Source: JAVBMJ01 sp031552535 (lineage in GTDB: Bacteria; Bacteroidota; Bacteroidia; Bacteroidales; Rikenellaceae). From it: a DNA stretch of 8,549 nucleotides. A program made the position numbers and the translations under genes. This document shows, one piece after another, positions 1-6,178 of this stretch. The stretch lies in the NCBI GenBank assembly GCA_031552535.1, contig JAVBMJ010000055.1, forward strand, positions 1 to 8,549. Direction: 5' to 3'. Under the pieces are notes generated by a model. It had not been told where the DNA came from. It saw only the letters and a list, made by a program, of their open reading frames with translations, and did no database searches. Each line of letters begins with the position of its first letter. Position 1 is the first letter of the stretch.

Positions 1-7
1 AGTTTTA

Positions 8-29
8 TGAACTTTGTCTGCAAAGTTCA
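8..29. repeat. 9-bp perfect hairpin at the left edge
   Basis: TGAACTTTG (8-16) and CAAAGTTCA (21-29) are perfect reverse complements around a 4-nt loop TCTG. No U-tract follows on the plus strand, so it is not a typical terminator in that direction. On the minus strand the arm is followed by CATAAAACT, also not a clear U-tract. The function is unknown. Confidence 0.5.
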
Positions 30-48
30 CAGCCCGAAGTCACCCTAA

Positions 49-108
49 GCTGCGGACTGATCGCGCGCCTCCGGCTTCGATTTACGCCCACCGCTGGCTG
101 CGGACTGA
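49..108. repeat. 12-bp direct repeat, 48-bp spacing
   Basis: GCTGCGGACTGA occurs at 49-60 and again at 97-108 in GC-rich DNA. This is a direct observation. It may be part of a dispersed intergenic repeat, but only one pair is visible here. Confidence 0.45.
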
Positions 109-191
109 AAACAGAAATTCTGTAATTATTGGCGGCAATTCGCTTATATGCAATAAATTAATATGCATATTCGAATTTAATCCAACTCTTA

Positions 192-352
192 GAAACTGTT
201 TAAGAATATTACCGAAGTTATTTTACATCTGTTTGTCGATGATTTTTTATGGTGGGATGAGGCGAATAGCGACTCCTATTTAACGAATTCCACCGCGAAA
301 AAGCGCGGCAAACAGCAGGAAAAGAACAAGATTAATATTTTTAAACAGTTTC
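192..352. mobile_element. 161-bp MITE-like TIR element, subtype A, with TTA duplication
   Basis: The left end GAAACTGTTTAAGAATATT (192-210) is the reverse complement of the right end (334-352) with one mismatch over 19 bp. Both sides are flanked by TTA (189-191 and 353-355) in direct orientation, as expected of a 3-bp target duplication. The interior has no plausible gene and carries a small central hairpin, CCGCG (293-297) with CGCGG (304-308). The length and ends match the element at 7434-7592 (159 bp), and the first 12 bp match the element inside the mmcQ-like gene (163 bp). With no transposase gene it would have to be moved in trans. A TNA target with a 3-bp duplication is typical of the IS1031 group of the IS5 family, but that link is inference. 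Confidence 0.75.
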
Positions 353-422
353 TTAATTCGCATAAATTAGTTTCTGCGACGTGCCGCAGGATATCGATGC
401 TCTATTGTGTTGCAGGAGCCGG

Positions 423-1196
423 CTATCCGCCCCAAGGCATAACTGCCACACGTTCGACACAGAAATTACACAGTATTTCGTCCCGGGCCTCTGCACCGCC
501 TGCCGCGAACAGGGCTGTCGACAGTACCTCGCAGTCGAGTGACGACTGTGTTACCACCGACACAATGGCCCGCTCTTCCGAAACTGTTCCGCCGCGTGGA
601 GAAAATATATGTGGTCCGGTGGCAGGCGAGTTGCCCGACGACGACAGCGAGGCGTCGCACAACCTGAAACTTGCAAGTATCTTCCCCGTGCGCGACGGAT
701 CTGCAACTCCCACCTCCCACGCCTCTCCATGGGGGTGGCAGCCTATGGCACATACCGAACTGTTGCCAAAACTCAATAACGCACTCCGCACACCATTTCC
801 ACGCACAATATGTTCCAGCCGTTCCATAGCGTAGCCTTTGGCAAATCCTCCGAAATCGAATTGCACTCCCGCGCGGGCCAGTTCCAGAACTCCTGCAGTC
901 CGGTCGACAACATATTGTGCCGTATCATCCGTTCCGTCGCGCGACAGGTAATTTACGTCAAACCACCCGCCGGTACGGTGGCGGTAGTCAAGAGCGGCAG
1001 CAAGCGCCCGGGCCATAGTCTCCGAAACCCCTGTGCGCAATCCTGTACCGCGGTTGATCCGCGATGTCTCGCTACGGGGATCGAAACGGTTGAATACCCC
1101 CTCCAACGACACAACCTCGCTGTGCATTACTTCGGCCAGAAGGCTCCCCTCTTCCCCGGAGATGCCGGTCAGCACGGCATCGAAGCGCGTGTGCAT
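423..1196 (-). CDS. Short ApbE-family FAD:protein FMN transferase
   Basis: ApbE enzymes move FMN from FAD onto a Thr/Ser of target flavoproteins such as NqrC/RnfG subunits, using Mg2+. From the ATG at 1196 the product has 257 residues. Visible family landmarks are EAMHTRFD at the extreme N-terminus, where longer ApbE proteins have (T/A)MGT; FNRFDPRSETSRINR (35-49); GGWFDVNY (76-83), resembling the family's GGxFD; GGFAKGYA (116-123); SSSGN (185-189) with HIFSPRGG (196-203); and LSTAL (225-229). The acidic residue before LSTA is Glu223, where the family usually has a Mg-binding Asp. The start is uncertain: the protein frame is open upstream and conserved-looking residues (YVWFEA) precede this Met, so a TTG at 1253 or another non-ATG start may be used. 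No signal peptide is visible. No flavoprotein target lies in the window. The gene is divergent from xseA. Confidence 0.8.
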   Translation of the reverse strand: MHTRFDAVLTGISGEEGSLLAEVMHSEVVSLEGVFNRFDPRSETSRINRGTGLRTGVSETMARALAAALDYRHRTGGWFDVNYLSRDGTDDTAQYVVDRTAGVLELARAGVQFDFGGFAKGYAMERLEHIVRGNGVRSALLSFGNSSVCAIGCHPHGEAWEVGVADPSRTGKILASFRLCDASLSSSGNSPATGPHIFSPRGGTVSEERAIVSVVTQSSLDCEVLSTALFAAGGAEARDEILCNFCVERVAVMPWGG

Positions 1197-1328
1197 GGCC
1201 TCGAACCAGACATAATTGATGTCCGTTCCCGAGGAAGATCTCCTGTGTAGCAAACCGATAGTCGAAGGCACTGAGAGGCAATGTTTTTCAGAGTCCGTCC
1301 AAGACCCTTTGTGCTGGAGCGCACATGG

Positions 1329-1336
1329 CAAAGTTA
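1329..1336 (-). promoter_or_regulatory. Candidate -7 element for the ApbE gene
   Basis: Read on the minus strand, 1336-1329 is TAACTTTG, an exact match to the Bacteroidetes -7 consensus TAnnTTTG. No clear TTTG is seen about 20 bp upstream, so the -33 box is weak or missing. If used, the leader of the ApbE gene would be about 125 nt to the ATG at 1196, or about 70 nt to a TTG start at 1253. Confidence 0.45.
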
Positions 1337-1345
1337 ACGCGATTT

Positions 1346-1375
1346 ATTGTTTTCCGGTGTAAAATTGTAACTTTG
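1346..1375 (+). promoter_or_regulatory. Promoter of xseA and the following operon
   Basis: TAACTTTG (1368-1375) is an exact match to the Bacteroidetes -7 box TAnnTTTG. ATTG (1346-1349) sits 18 bp upstream as a partial -33 box (consensus TTTG with about 19-21 bp spacing). A start site about 7 nt downstream would leave only about 5 nt of leader before the xseA ATG at 1387, so the message would be almost leaderless. The -7 box is an inverted copy of the one at 1329-1336 on the other strand. Confidence 0.65.
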
Positions 1376-1386
1376 TAGGGATAATC

Positions 1387-2688
1387 ATGAGCACTACCGG
1401 CCATATTTCGCTTCATACACTGCTGTCGATACTGCGCGAACGCATCGACGATGCATTCCCGTTGCCCTATTGGGTGATGGCCGAGATCGGCGAGATGAAA
1501 GTCAACTACTCGGGACACTGTTATATGGAGTTGGTCGAAAAAGGCGGCGACAACCATGTCCCGAAAGCAAAAATGGCAGCGGTGGTCTGGCGCAGCAGTT
1601 TCGGAGCAATCTCATCGTATTTCGCTTCGGCTACGGGCACCCCTCTCGCCGCAGGAATGAAGATACTGGTCAGGGTGTCGGTCACGTTCCATGAGCTCTA
1701 TGGCGTGTCGCTCAACATAACCGACATCGACCCTTCGTATACGGTGGGAGAGATGCGCCTGCAGCGCGACGCCACCATTGCACGGCTTCGCGAAGAGGGA
1801 GTCTACGAGATGAACCGCATGCTGGGACCGCCGGTCATGGCGCAGCGCCTGGCCGTGGTGTCGTCGTCGGTGGCGGCAGGATATCGCGACTTCATGCGCG
1901 AGTTGGAGGCGAGTCCCTACCATTTCGACGTAACGCTTTTCGACGCCTTCATGCAGGGTGCCGGAGCCGAGGAGTCTATAATACTGGCTCTTGAACGCAT
2001 TGCCGGGGCGGAGGACGATTTCGATGCCGTGGTTGTGATCCGCGGTGGCGGGGCGCAAAGCGATTTGGGATGTTTCGACAGCTATCGTCTGTGCAGCCAT
2101 TTAGCGCAATTCCCGCTGCCGGTGGTTACGGGCATCGGGCACGACAAGGACACGAGTGTGGCCGACCTCGTGGCGGCAATGTCGCTCAAAACTCCCACGG
2201 CCGTGGCGGCATGGTTTGTCGAGGTCTTGGCCGGGATCGACGGTTGGCTGGCCGATGCGGGGAAGGCGGTAGCGGCGAATGCGGCGGCAACTATCGAAAG
2301 GGAAAACAGCCGCATGACAGGTGTGGCGCTACGTCTTAAAGGCTTGTCTGCGGATATGATCCGTCAGCCGGAATTACGGCTCGAACGTTACCGTGGCGAG
2401 TTGTCGAGGCTTGCCGGCATGACTCTTTCGCATTGCACGGCCAAAGCAGCCCTTCTTGGAGAAAGAATCGAGCTGGCATCGGGCTCGGTCATTGAACGTG
2501 AGCGGGTGCGCCTGTCGGCATTCGAAGCAGTGGTGCGGGCCCGCGATCCGCGCAATATACTTTCGCTTGGATTTGCCATTGTCAGGTTCGGGGGTAAGGC
2601 TGTGAGCGACGCAGCGGCACTTTCTGCGGGAGACAAGGTGGAGATCACGTTGGCAATGGGTTCGAAAGGGGCTATCATAGATCGATAG
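1387..2688 (+). CDS. xseA: Exodeoxyribonuclease VII large subunit
   Basis: This is the catalytic subunit of exonuclease VII, a cytoplasmic enzyme that degrades single-stranded DNA in both directions without ATP and works with several copies of the XseB subunit. The 433-residue length is normal. The N-terminal ~110 residues form the OB-fold (LLSILRERI, WVMAEIGEM, GHCYMELVEKG). The catalytic domain shows RGGGAQSDLGCFDSY (from R219), GIGHDKDTSVADLVA (from G249) and KTPTAVAAW (from K268), the usual RGGG...DL, GIGHxxD and TPTAAA core. The C-terminal third contains helices expected to bind XseB (residues ~280-390) and ends in the family's conserved domain DPRNILSLGFAIV. The ATG at 1387 is preceded by a -7 promoter box only 11 nt away. 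xseB follows after about 80 nt. Confidence 0.95.
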   Translation: MSTTGHISLHTLLSILRERIDDAFPLPYWVMAEIGEMKVNYSGHCYMELVEKGGDNHVPKAKMAAVVWRSSFGAISSYFASATGTPLAAGMKILVRVSVTFHELYGVSLNITDIDPSYTVGEMRLQRDATIARLREEGVYEMNRMLGPPVMAQRLAVVSSSVAAGYRDFMRELEASPYHFDVTLFDAFMQGAGAEESIILALERIAGAEDDFDAVVVIRGGGAQSDLGCFDSYRLCSHLAQFPLPVVTGIGHDKDTSVADLVAAMSLKTPTAVAAWFVEVLAGIDGWLADAGKAVAANAAATIERENSRMTGVALRLKGLSADMIRQPELRLERYRGELSRLAGMTLSHCTAKAALLGERIELASGSVIERERVRLSAFEAVVRARDPRNILSLGFAIVRFGGKAVSDAAALSAGDKVEITLAMGSKGAIIDR

Positions 2689-2767
2689 CGATAGCTGGGT
2701 TGTTTCACGGCAGGTCTCATAACGGCACGGCAACACCCGGGCCGGAGAGATGGGAAAAATAAAGAAT

Positions 2768-2983
2768 ATGGCGAAAAAAGAGGTGTCCTATGCAGATGCG
2801 ATAGCCGAAATAGAAGCTATCCTCGATAAATTATCAAAAGGCAATGTCGACGTCGACACGTTGGCTGCCGACGTTAAACGGGCCGCGGAGTTGATAGAAC
2901 TTTGCCGCGGACGTTTGCGTAAAGCCGGGTCCGGTGTGGAACAGGCGCTTAATGGGAGTGTTGAAACTGCAGCGGAAGAATGA
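2768..2983 (+). CDS. xseB: Exodeoxyribonuclease VII small subunit
   Basis: XseB forms a long helical hairpin that binds the XseA coiled coil and completes exonuclease VII. The product (71 residues from MAKKEVSY) shows the family pattern SYADAIAEIEAILDKL near the N-terminus, an Asp-containing turn (NVDVDTLAADV) and a second helix (KRAAELIELCRGRLRKA). I chose the ATG at 2768 because MAKKE fits the usual N-terminus. An in-frame ATG at 2750 would add MGKIKN and has GGAGAG directly against it, too close for a good Shine-Dalgarno site. The stop codon overlaps the next gene's ATG (ATGA, 2980-2983), which suggests translational coupling. Confidence 0.9.
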   Translation: MAKKEVSYADAIAEIEAILDKLSKGNVDVDTLAADVKRAAELIELCRGRLRKAGSGVEQALNGSVETAAEE

Positions 2984-3768
2984 GGACGTTGATAAAGTTC
3001 ATACTCGGAACGGTGCCGCGTCGCCATATCCAGCGCATCGTACATTGGGTTATGCCTGTTGTGGGAGTGCTCTATGCCGGGCGGCGGGTCTGTTGCCCGG
3101 TATGCGGGCGCCGTTACCGGAAGATGTTGCCGTACGGCTATGTAGTTTCGCGACCCAACGCCCTGTGTCCGGGGTGCCTGTCGCTCGAACGCCACCGGTT
3201 GATGTGGCTATGGTTGCGCGACCGTACCGATCTCTTCTCATCACATCCGCGTGTGCTTCACATAGCGCCCGAGCGTTGTTTTATAAGCAGGTTCGAAAAG
3301 ATGTTCGGGGATGATTACATCACTGCCGACCTCGAATCGCCTCTGGCAAAGCTAAAGATGGATGTGCGGCAAATCCCGTTCTCCGACAACAGTTTCGACG
3401 TCGTGATCTGCAACCACCTGCTGGAGCACATCGACGACGACCGCCTTGCCATGCGCGAGATACTGCGCGTGATGCGTCATGGGGGCTGGGGAGTGATGAT
3501 GTGCCCGGTGAATCCCGACCGCGAAAACACATACGAAGATCCTGCGATAACCACTCCCGAAGGCCGCCTGGGAGCCTATGGACAGGCCGACCACATGCGT
3601 GAGTACGGTCGCGACTATCCCGAGAGGCTGCGTGGCGAGGGGTTCGATGTCGACTGCGTCGACTACACCACGACGCTGGGAACCGAAAAAATCGCTTACT
3701 ACGCCATCCGGCCGGATATTATCTATCGTGTGCGGAAACCACGCGTGGAGTCCATGCTTAAAAAATAA
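2980..3768 (+). CDS. Class I SAM-dependent methyltransferase with N-terminal zinc ribbon
   Basis: The product has 262 residues. The N-terminal part has a hydrophobic patch (~20-33) and two CxxC pairs, C39PVC42 and C63PGC66, about 20 residues apart, which resemble a zinc ribbon. The second half is a Rossmann-type methyltransferase: a motif I variant VLHIAPE (92-98) in place of the usual VLDxGxG, an acidic ITADLE (114-119), DVRQIPFSDNSFDVVICNHLLEHI (128-151, the Methyltransf_11-type motif II-III region) and REILRVMRHGG (post-III). The substrate cannot be told from the sequence; small-molecule, sugar or protein targets are all possible. The start overlaps the xseB stop by 4 nt, and ndk follows after 19 nt, so it is probably in the same operon. 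The link to exonuclease VII may be positional only. Confidence 0.85.
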   Translation: MRTLIKFILGTVPRRHIQRIVHWVMPVVGVLYAGRRVCCPVCGRRYRKMLPYGYVVSRPNALCPGCLSLERHRLMWLWLRDRTDLFSSHPRVLHIAPERCFISRFEKMFGDDYITADLESPLAKLKMDVRQIPFSDNSFDVVICNHLLEHIDDDRLAMREILRVMRHGGWGVMMCPVNPDRENTYEDPAITTPEGRLGAYGQADHMREYGRDYPERLRGEGFDVDCVDYTTTLGTEKIAYYAIRPDIIYRVRKPRVESMLKK

Positions 3769-3787
3769 CATCTAAAACGACATAGCC

Positions 3788-4249
3788 ATGAACCGTACAT
3801 TCACCATTATCAAGCCCAACGCCGTTGCAGCGGGCCACACGGGCAAAATGCTCGACCGCATAATCGGAGCCGGATTCACTCTCCGCGCCATGAAACTCAT
3901 CTACCTGAGCCGCAACCAGGCCGAGAAATTCTATGCCGTACACAAGGGGCGTCCGTTTTTCGACAACCTTGTGCTTTTCATGACCTCGGGGCCGGTAGTG
4001 GTAGCTGTGCTGGAACATGAAGACGCCGTAGCCGAGCTCCGCCGGCTGGTGGGGAATACCAATCCGGCAAAAGCCGAAGAGGGAACCCTGCGCCGCCTGT
4101 TTGCCGAAAGCCTGACCCGCAACGCAATACACGCATCGGACAGCGACGAAAATGCACGCATCGAATGGAGCCATTTCTTCACGGAGGAAGAGATTATCGA
4201 TGCCGACTACAGGTTGCCGATACCGCCCGAAGAGATCGACTCGAAGTAA
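3788..4249 (+). CDS. ndk: Nucleoside diphosphate kinase
   Basis: Ndk transfers the gamma-phosphate of ATP to other nucleoside diphosphates through a phosphohistidine and balances NTP and dNTP pools in the cytoplasm. The 153-residue length is normal for Bacteroidetes. The N-terminus TFTIIKPNAV holds the nucleotide-binding Lys9. The active-site His is His115 in NAIHASDS (112-119), matching the family's N-x-(V/I)-H-(G/A)-SD signature. GNTNPAKAEEGTLRRLF (~94-110) is the usual loop before it. The tail contains the expected EWSHFF and FTEEEI. There is no strong Shine-Dalgarno site before the ATG. The gene lies 19 nt after the methyltransferase and 41 nt before miaB. Confidence 0.96.
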   Translation: MNRTFTIIKPNAVAAGHTGKMLDRIIGAGFTLRAMKLIYLSRNQAEKFYAVHKGRPFFDNLVLFMTSGPVVVAVLEHEDAVAELRRLVGNTNPAKAEEGTLRRLFAESLTRNAIHASDSDENARIEWSHFFTEEEIIDADYRLPIPPEEIDSK

Positions 4250-4290
4250 CGACGGCTCAGGGCGGCGTTAACACGCCATAAAACAGATCT

Positions 4291-5649
4291 ATGGAATATT
4301 CTGGGATACGTCCCTTGAGGGGCGACGGAAGGAAGGTGCATATCGAAACATACGGCTGTCAGATGAATGTCGCCGACAGCGAGATAGTGTTGTCGATACT
4401 GCAAAGAGAGGGATACAGGCACGTTTCCGACATTGCGAAGGCCGATGTCATACTGGTCAACACGTGTTCGATACGCGACAATGCCGAGGTGCGTATATGG
4501 GGGCGGCTTAGGGAGTTCAAACGCTACAAGAAGGCTAACCGCGGTTTGATTGTGGGGGTTATCGGCTGCATGGCCGAGCGCCTCAGGGAGGAGTTGATGG
4601 AACGCGAGCAGATCGTCGACATTGTGGCCGGGCCCGATGCCTACCGCGATCTGCCTCAATTGTTGCGTGCGGCATCGGAGGGGGCCAGAGGGGTGAACGT
4701 ACAGTTGTCGCGCGAGGAGACCTATGCGGAGATCTCGCCGGTGAGGCTGGATGCCAACGGGGTGAGCGCTTTTGTGGCGATCATGCGCGGATGCAACAAC
4801 ATGTGCGCTTATTGTGTGGTGCCTTATACACGGGGTGGCGAACGTAGCCGCCAGCCGCAGACGATCCTGCGCGAAGCGCGCGAGCTATTCGAGGCGGGCT
4901 ACCGCGAGGTAACGCTGTTGGGGCAGAATGTCAACTCTTACCATTGGGACGATGCGGGAGAAACGGTTGATTTCCCGGCCCTGCTCAAAGCTGTCGCTGA
5001 GATCGACCCGTCGTTGCGGGTACGTTTTGCCACGTCGCATCCCAAGGACATGAGCGACAAATTGTTGGAAACGATAGCCTCGATGCCTAATCTGTGCAGA
5101 TCGATACACCTTCCGGCGCAATCGGGCAGCAGCAGCGTGCTGGAGCGGATGAACCGCAGGTATACGAGAGAATGGTACCTCGACCGCATTGCCTCCATCC
5201 GGCGGTTGATTCCCGATTGTGCGGTAACCACCGACCTGATAGCCGGATTTTGCGGCGAAACCACCGAAGATCATGCAGATACGCTGTCGCTGATGCGTGA
5301 GGTTGGTTACGAATTTGCGTATATGTTCAAATATTCGGAACGTCCGGGCACATATGCGTCGCGCCACCTGCCCGACGACGTCCCGGACGAGGTCAAAACC
5401 GCGCGGTTGAACGAGATCATCGCGCTACAGAACTCTCTGTCGCTCGAAAGTAACCGCCGCGACGAGGGCCGCAGGTTCGAGGTGCTTGTGGAGGGGACTT
5501 CAAAACGAAGCGAGAAACGGCTCTTCGGGCGCACATCCCAAAACAAAGTGGTCGTCTTCGACAGTTCCGGAGAATGCCCGGGCGATTACGTGACTGTCGA
5601 AATCACGGGATGTTCGTCGGCAACACTGATGGGACGACGTATTATGTAG
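4291..5649 (+). CDS. miaB: tRNA-2-methylthio-N6-dimethylallyladenosine synthase
   Basis: MiaB is a radical-SAM methylthiotransferase that adds a methylthio group to i6A37 of tRNAs reading UNN codons. The product has 452 residues. The N-terminal UPF0004 domain supplies the three Cys of the auxiliary cluster: C23 in YGCQMN, C59 in NTCSIRDNAE and C93 in IGCMAE. The radical-SAM cluster motif is C168NNMCAYC175, followed by VPYTRGGERSR. LLGQNVNSYHWD and ATSHPKDMSD follow in order. The C-terminal TRAM domain shows VLVEGTSKRSEKRLFGRTSQNKVVVF. NTCSIRDNAE and the TRAM sequence favour MiaB over RimO or MtaB. A 5-bp hairpin (GGCGT-TAAC-ACGCC, 4264-4277) lies in the gap after ndk. It is the last gene of the plus-strand run. 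Confidence 0.95.
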   Translation: MEYSGIRPLRGDGRKVHIETYGCQMNVADSEIVLSILQREGYRHVSDIAKADVILVNTCSIRDNAEVRIWGRLREFKRYKKANRGLIVGVIGCMAERLREELMEREQIVDIVAGPDAYRDLPQLLRAASEGARGVNVQLSREETYAEISPVRLDANGVSAFVAIMRGCNNMCAYCVVPYTRGGERSRQPQTILREARELFEAGYREVTLLGQNVNSYHWDDAGETVDFPALLKAVAEIDPSLRVRFATSHPKDMSDKLLETIASMPNLCRSIHLPAQSGSSSVLERMNRRYTREWYLDRIASIRRLIPDCAVTTDLIAGFCGETTEDHADTLSLMREVGYEFAYMFKYSERPGTYASRHLPDDVPDEVKTARLNEIIALQNSLSLESNRRDEGRRFEVLVEGTSKRSEKRLFGRTSQNKVVVFDSSGECPGDYVTVEITGCSSATLMGRRIM

Positions 5650-5747
5650 TCGCCCCGGACAGATATTATATTATGTAAGAAGAGACCAAAAAGAGACGAC
5701 AAATAATTGTTAAGGTAATTTTAAACAGGTTCCAGTGTTTGTAACGA

Positions 5748-5778
5748 TTGGAATTTCGGTGAGGATCTTGTATCTTTG
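5748..5778 (+). promoter_or_regulatory. Promoter of tRNA-Arg
   Basis: TATCTTTG (5771-5778) is an exact TAnnTTTG -7 box, with TTG (5748-5750) 20 bp upstream as a -33 box. The mature tRNA begins at 5793, so the predicted 5' leader is only a few nucleotides. This implies the tRNA is transcribed separately from miaB. Confidence 0.7.
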
Positions 5779-5792
5779 CCGCCGCAACACCG

Positions 5793-5866
5793 GGTTCCGT
5801 AGCTCAGTTGGATAGAGCAACAGCCTTCTAAGCTGTGGGTCGCGCGTTCGAGCCGCGCCGGAATCA
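5793..5866 (+). tRNA. tRNA-Arg (anticodon UCU)
   Basis: The full cloverleaf can be folded by hand. The acceptor GGTTCCG (5793-5799) pairs with CGGAATC (5859-5865) with one G-U pair. The D stem is GCTC/GAGC. The anticodon stem ACAGC/GCTGT encloses the loop CTTCTAA with TCT at 5827-5829. The variable loop is GGGTC. The T stem GCGCG/CGCGC encloses TTCGAGC. The discriminator base is A5866. CCA is not encoded (CGC follows), so it must be added after transcription. It reads AGA, and probably AGG, codons. Confidence 0.95.
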
Positions 5867-5881
5867 CGCAAATGCAAGGTT

Positions 5882-5923
5882 AAACTACGAAAGCCCTGTA
5901 TTCAGGGCTTTCGTAGTTTTTTT
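5882..5923 (+). terminator. Strong intrinsic terminator after tRNA-Arg
   Basis: A perfect 17-bp stem (5882-5898 with 5903-5919) closes a TATT loop, and the T-tract runs from the base of the stem to 5923. The core is GAAAGCCCTG / CAGGGCTTTC. It begins 16 nt after the tRNA 3' end. The stem is symmetric and has an A-run on its left side, so it could also work weakly in reverse. Confidence 0.93.
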
Positions 5924-6096
5924 GGTTACGGTGCCGTAGGTTACGGCACAAAATACCCACGATATGATATCGCCCCGGATACCTACACTGGAACAATTCA
6001 GTTTGCGCTCCCAGATATAGTTGAACGTATCTTTGGATTACGGGAATCACCCGCATTGTTGCCAGTTTTATAATTAGGAAAATAGAGCCTGTCTAA
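5924..6096. other. Intergenic stretch between terminator and repeat cluster
   Basis: No gene is recognised here. A small hairpin, GTGCCGTA (5931-5938) with TACGGCAC (5942-5949), follows the terminator. The plus frame from 5924 stays open to a TAA near 6072 (about 50 codons, ending FALPDIVERIFGLRESPALL) but has no start codon, and the frame opens inside the terminator. It could be the tail of a decayed gene or chance. GAGCCTGTCTAA (6085-6096) resembles the start of the element at 8268 and directly abuts another element end at 6097. Confidence 0.4.
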
Positions 6097-6130
6097 GAAA
6101 CTGTTTAAAAATATTACTGAAATATTTTTA
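6097..6130. mobile_element. Solo left end of a subtype A TIR element
   Basis: 6097-6130 begins GAAACTGTTTAAAAATATTA and continues with a close match to the first ~33 bp of the elements at 192 and 7434, including ACyGrA and the AT-rich run after it. It is preceded by TAA (6094-6096). No matching right end is found before the palindrome at 6131, so it looks truncated or interrupted there. Confidence 0.55.
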
Positions 6131-6178
6131 GAAGCTGTTTGGATTTGTTAACGAGATTAATAAATTCAAAACAGCTTC
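6131..6178. repeat. 48-bp mini-palindrome with related ends
   Basis: GAAGCTGTTTGGATTT (6131-6146) pairs with AAATTCAAAACAGCTTC (6162-6178) around a ~15-nt loop, with minor mismatches. The end GAAGCTGTTT differs by one base from the GAAACTGTTT ends of the nearby elements, so it may be a very short relative. It could also act as a hairpin after the minus-strand mmcQ-like gene, whose stop codon (TAG, 6180-6178) overlaps its edge. No U-tract follows in that direction. Confidence 0.55.

Larger units (their letters stand above)
1..191. other. AT-rich intergenic stretch, no gene recognised
   Basis: No reading frame here looks like a real protein. The only longer frame runs straight into the TIR element at 192 and matches nothing I know. 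The stretch holds a 9-bp hairpin (8-29), a 12-bp direct repeat (49-60 and 97-108), a 12-bp perfect palindrome AATATGCATATT (160-171) and AT-rich DNA up to the element. Together with the element (192-352) and the short gap to 422 this is a gene-free interval downstream of the ApbE gene. I found no convincing terminator for that gene. Confidence 0.5.

Noticed and set aside
14..283. 89-codon plus-strand frame at the left edge
   Set aside because: It runs through a hairpin, a direct repeat and the TIR of the element at 192. Composition and content do not resemble a protein.
1612..2100. 162-codon minus-strand frame inside xseA
   Set aside because: It lies wholly within the well-supported xseA gene and is low in family-like motifs, so it is a shadow of the coding strand.
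4264..4277. Hairpin GGCGT-TAAC-ACGCC between ndk and miaB as a terminator
   Set aside because: The stem is only 5 bp and no T-tract follows; it is not enough to split the operon.
5711..5735. TTTTAAACAGGTTCC near the tRNA promoter, like an element right end
   Set aside because: Only about 10 bases match the TIR and the last bases differ; no partner end is present nearby.
5924..6074. Open plus-strand frame of about 50 codons ending FALPDIVERIFGLRESPALL
   Set aside because: It has no start codon, opens inside the terminator and matches no family I recognise. It could be a gene remnant but is not supported enough to call.
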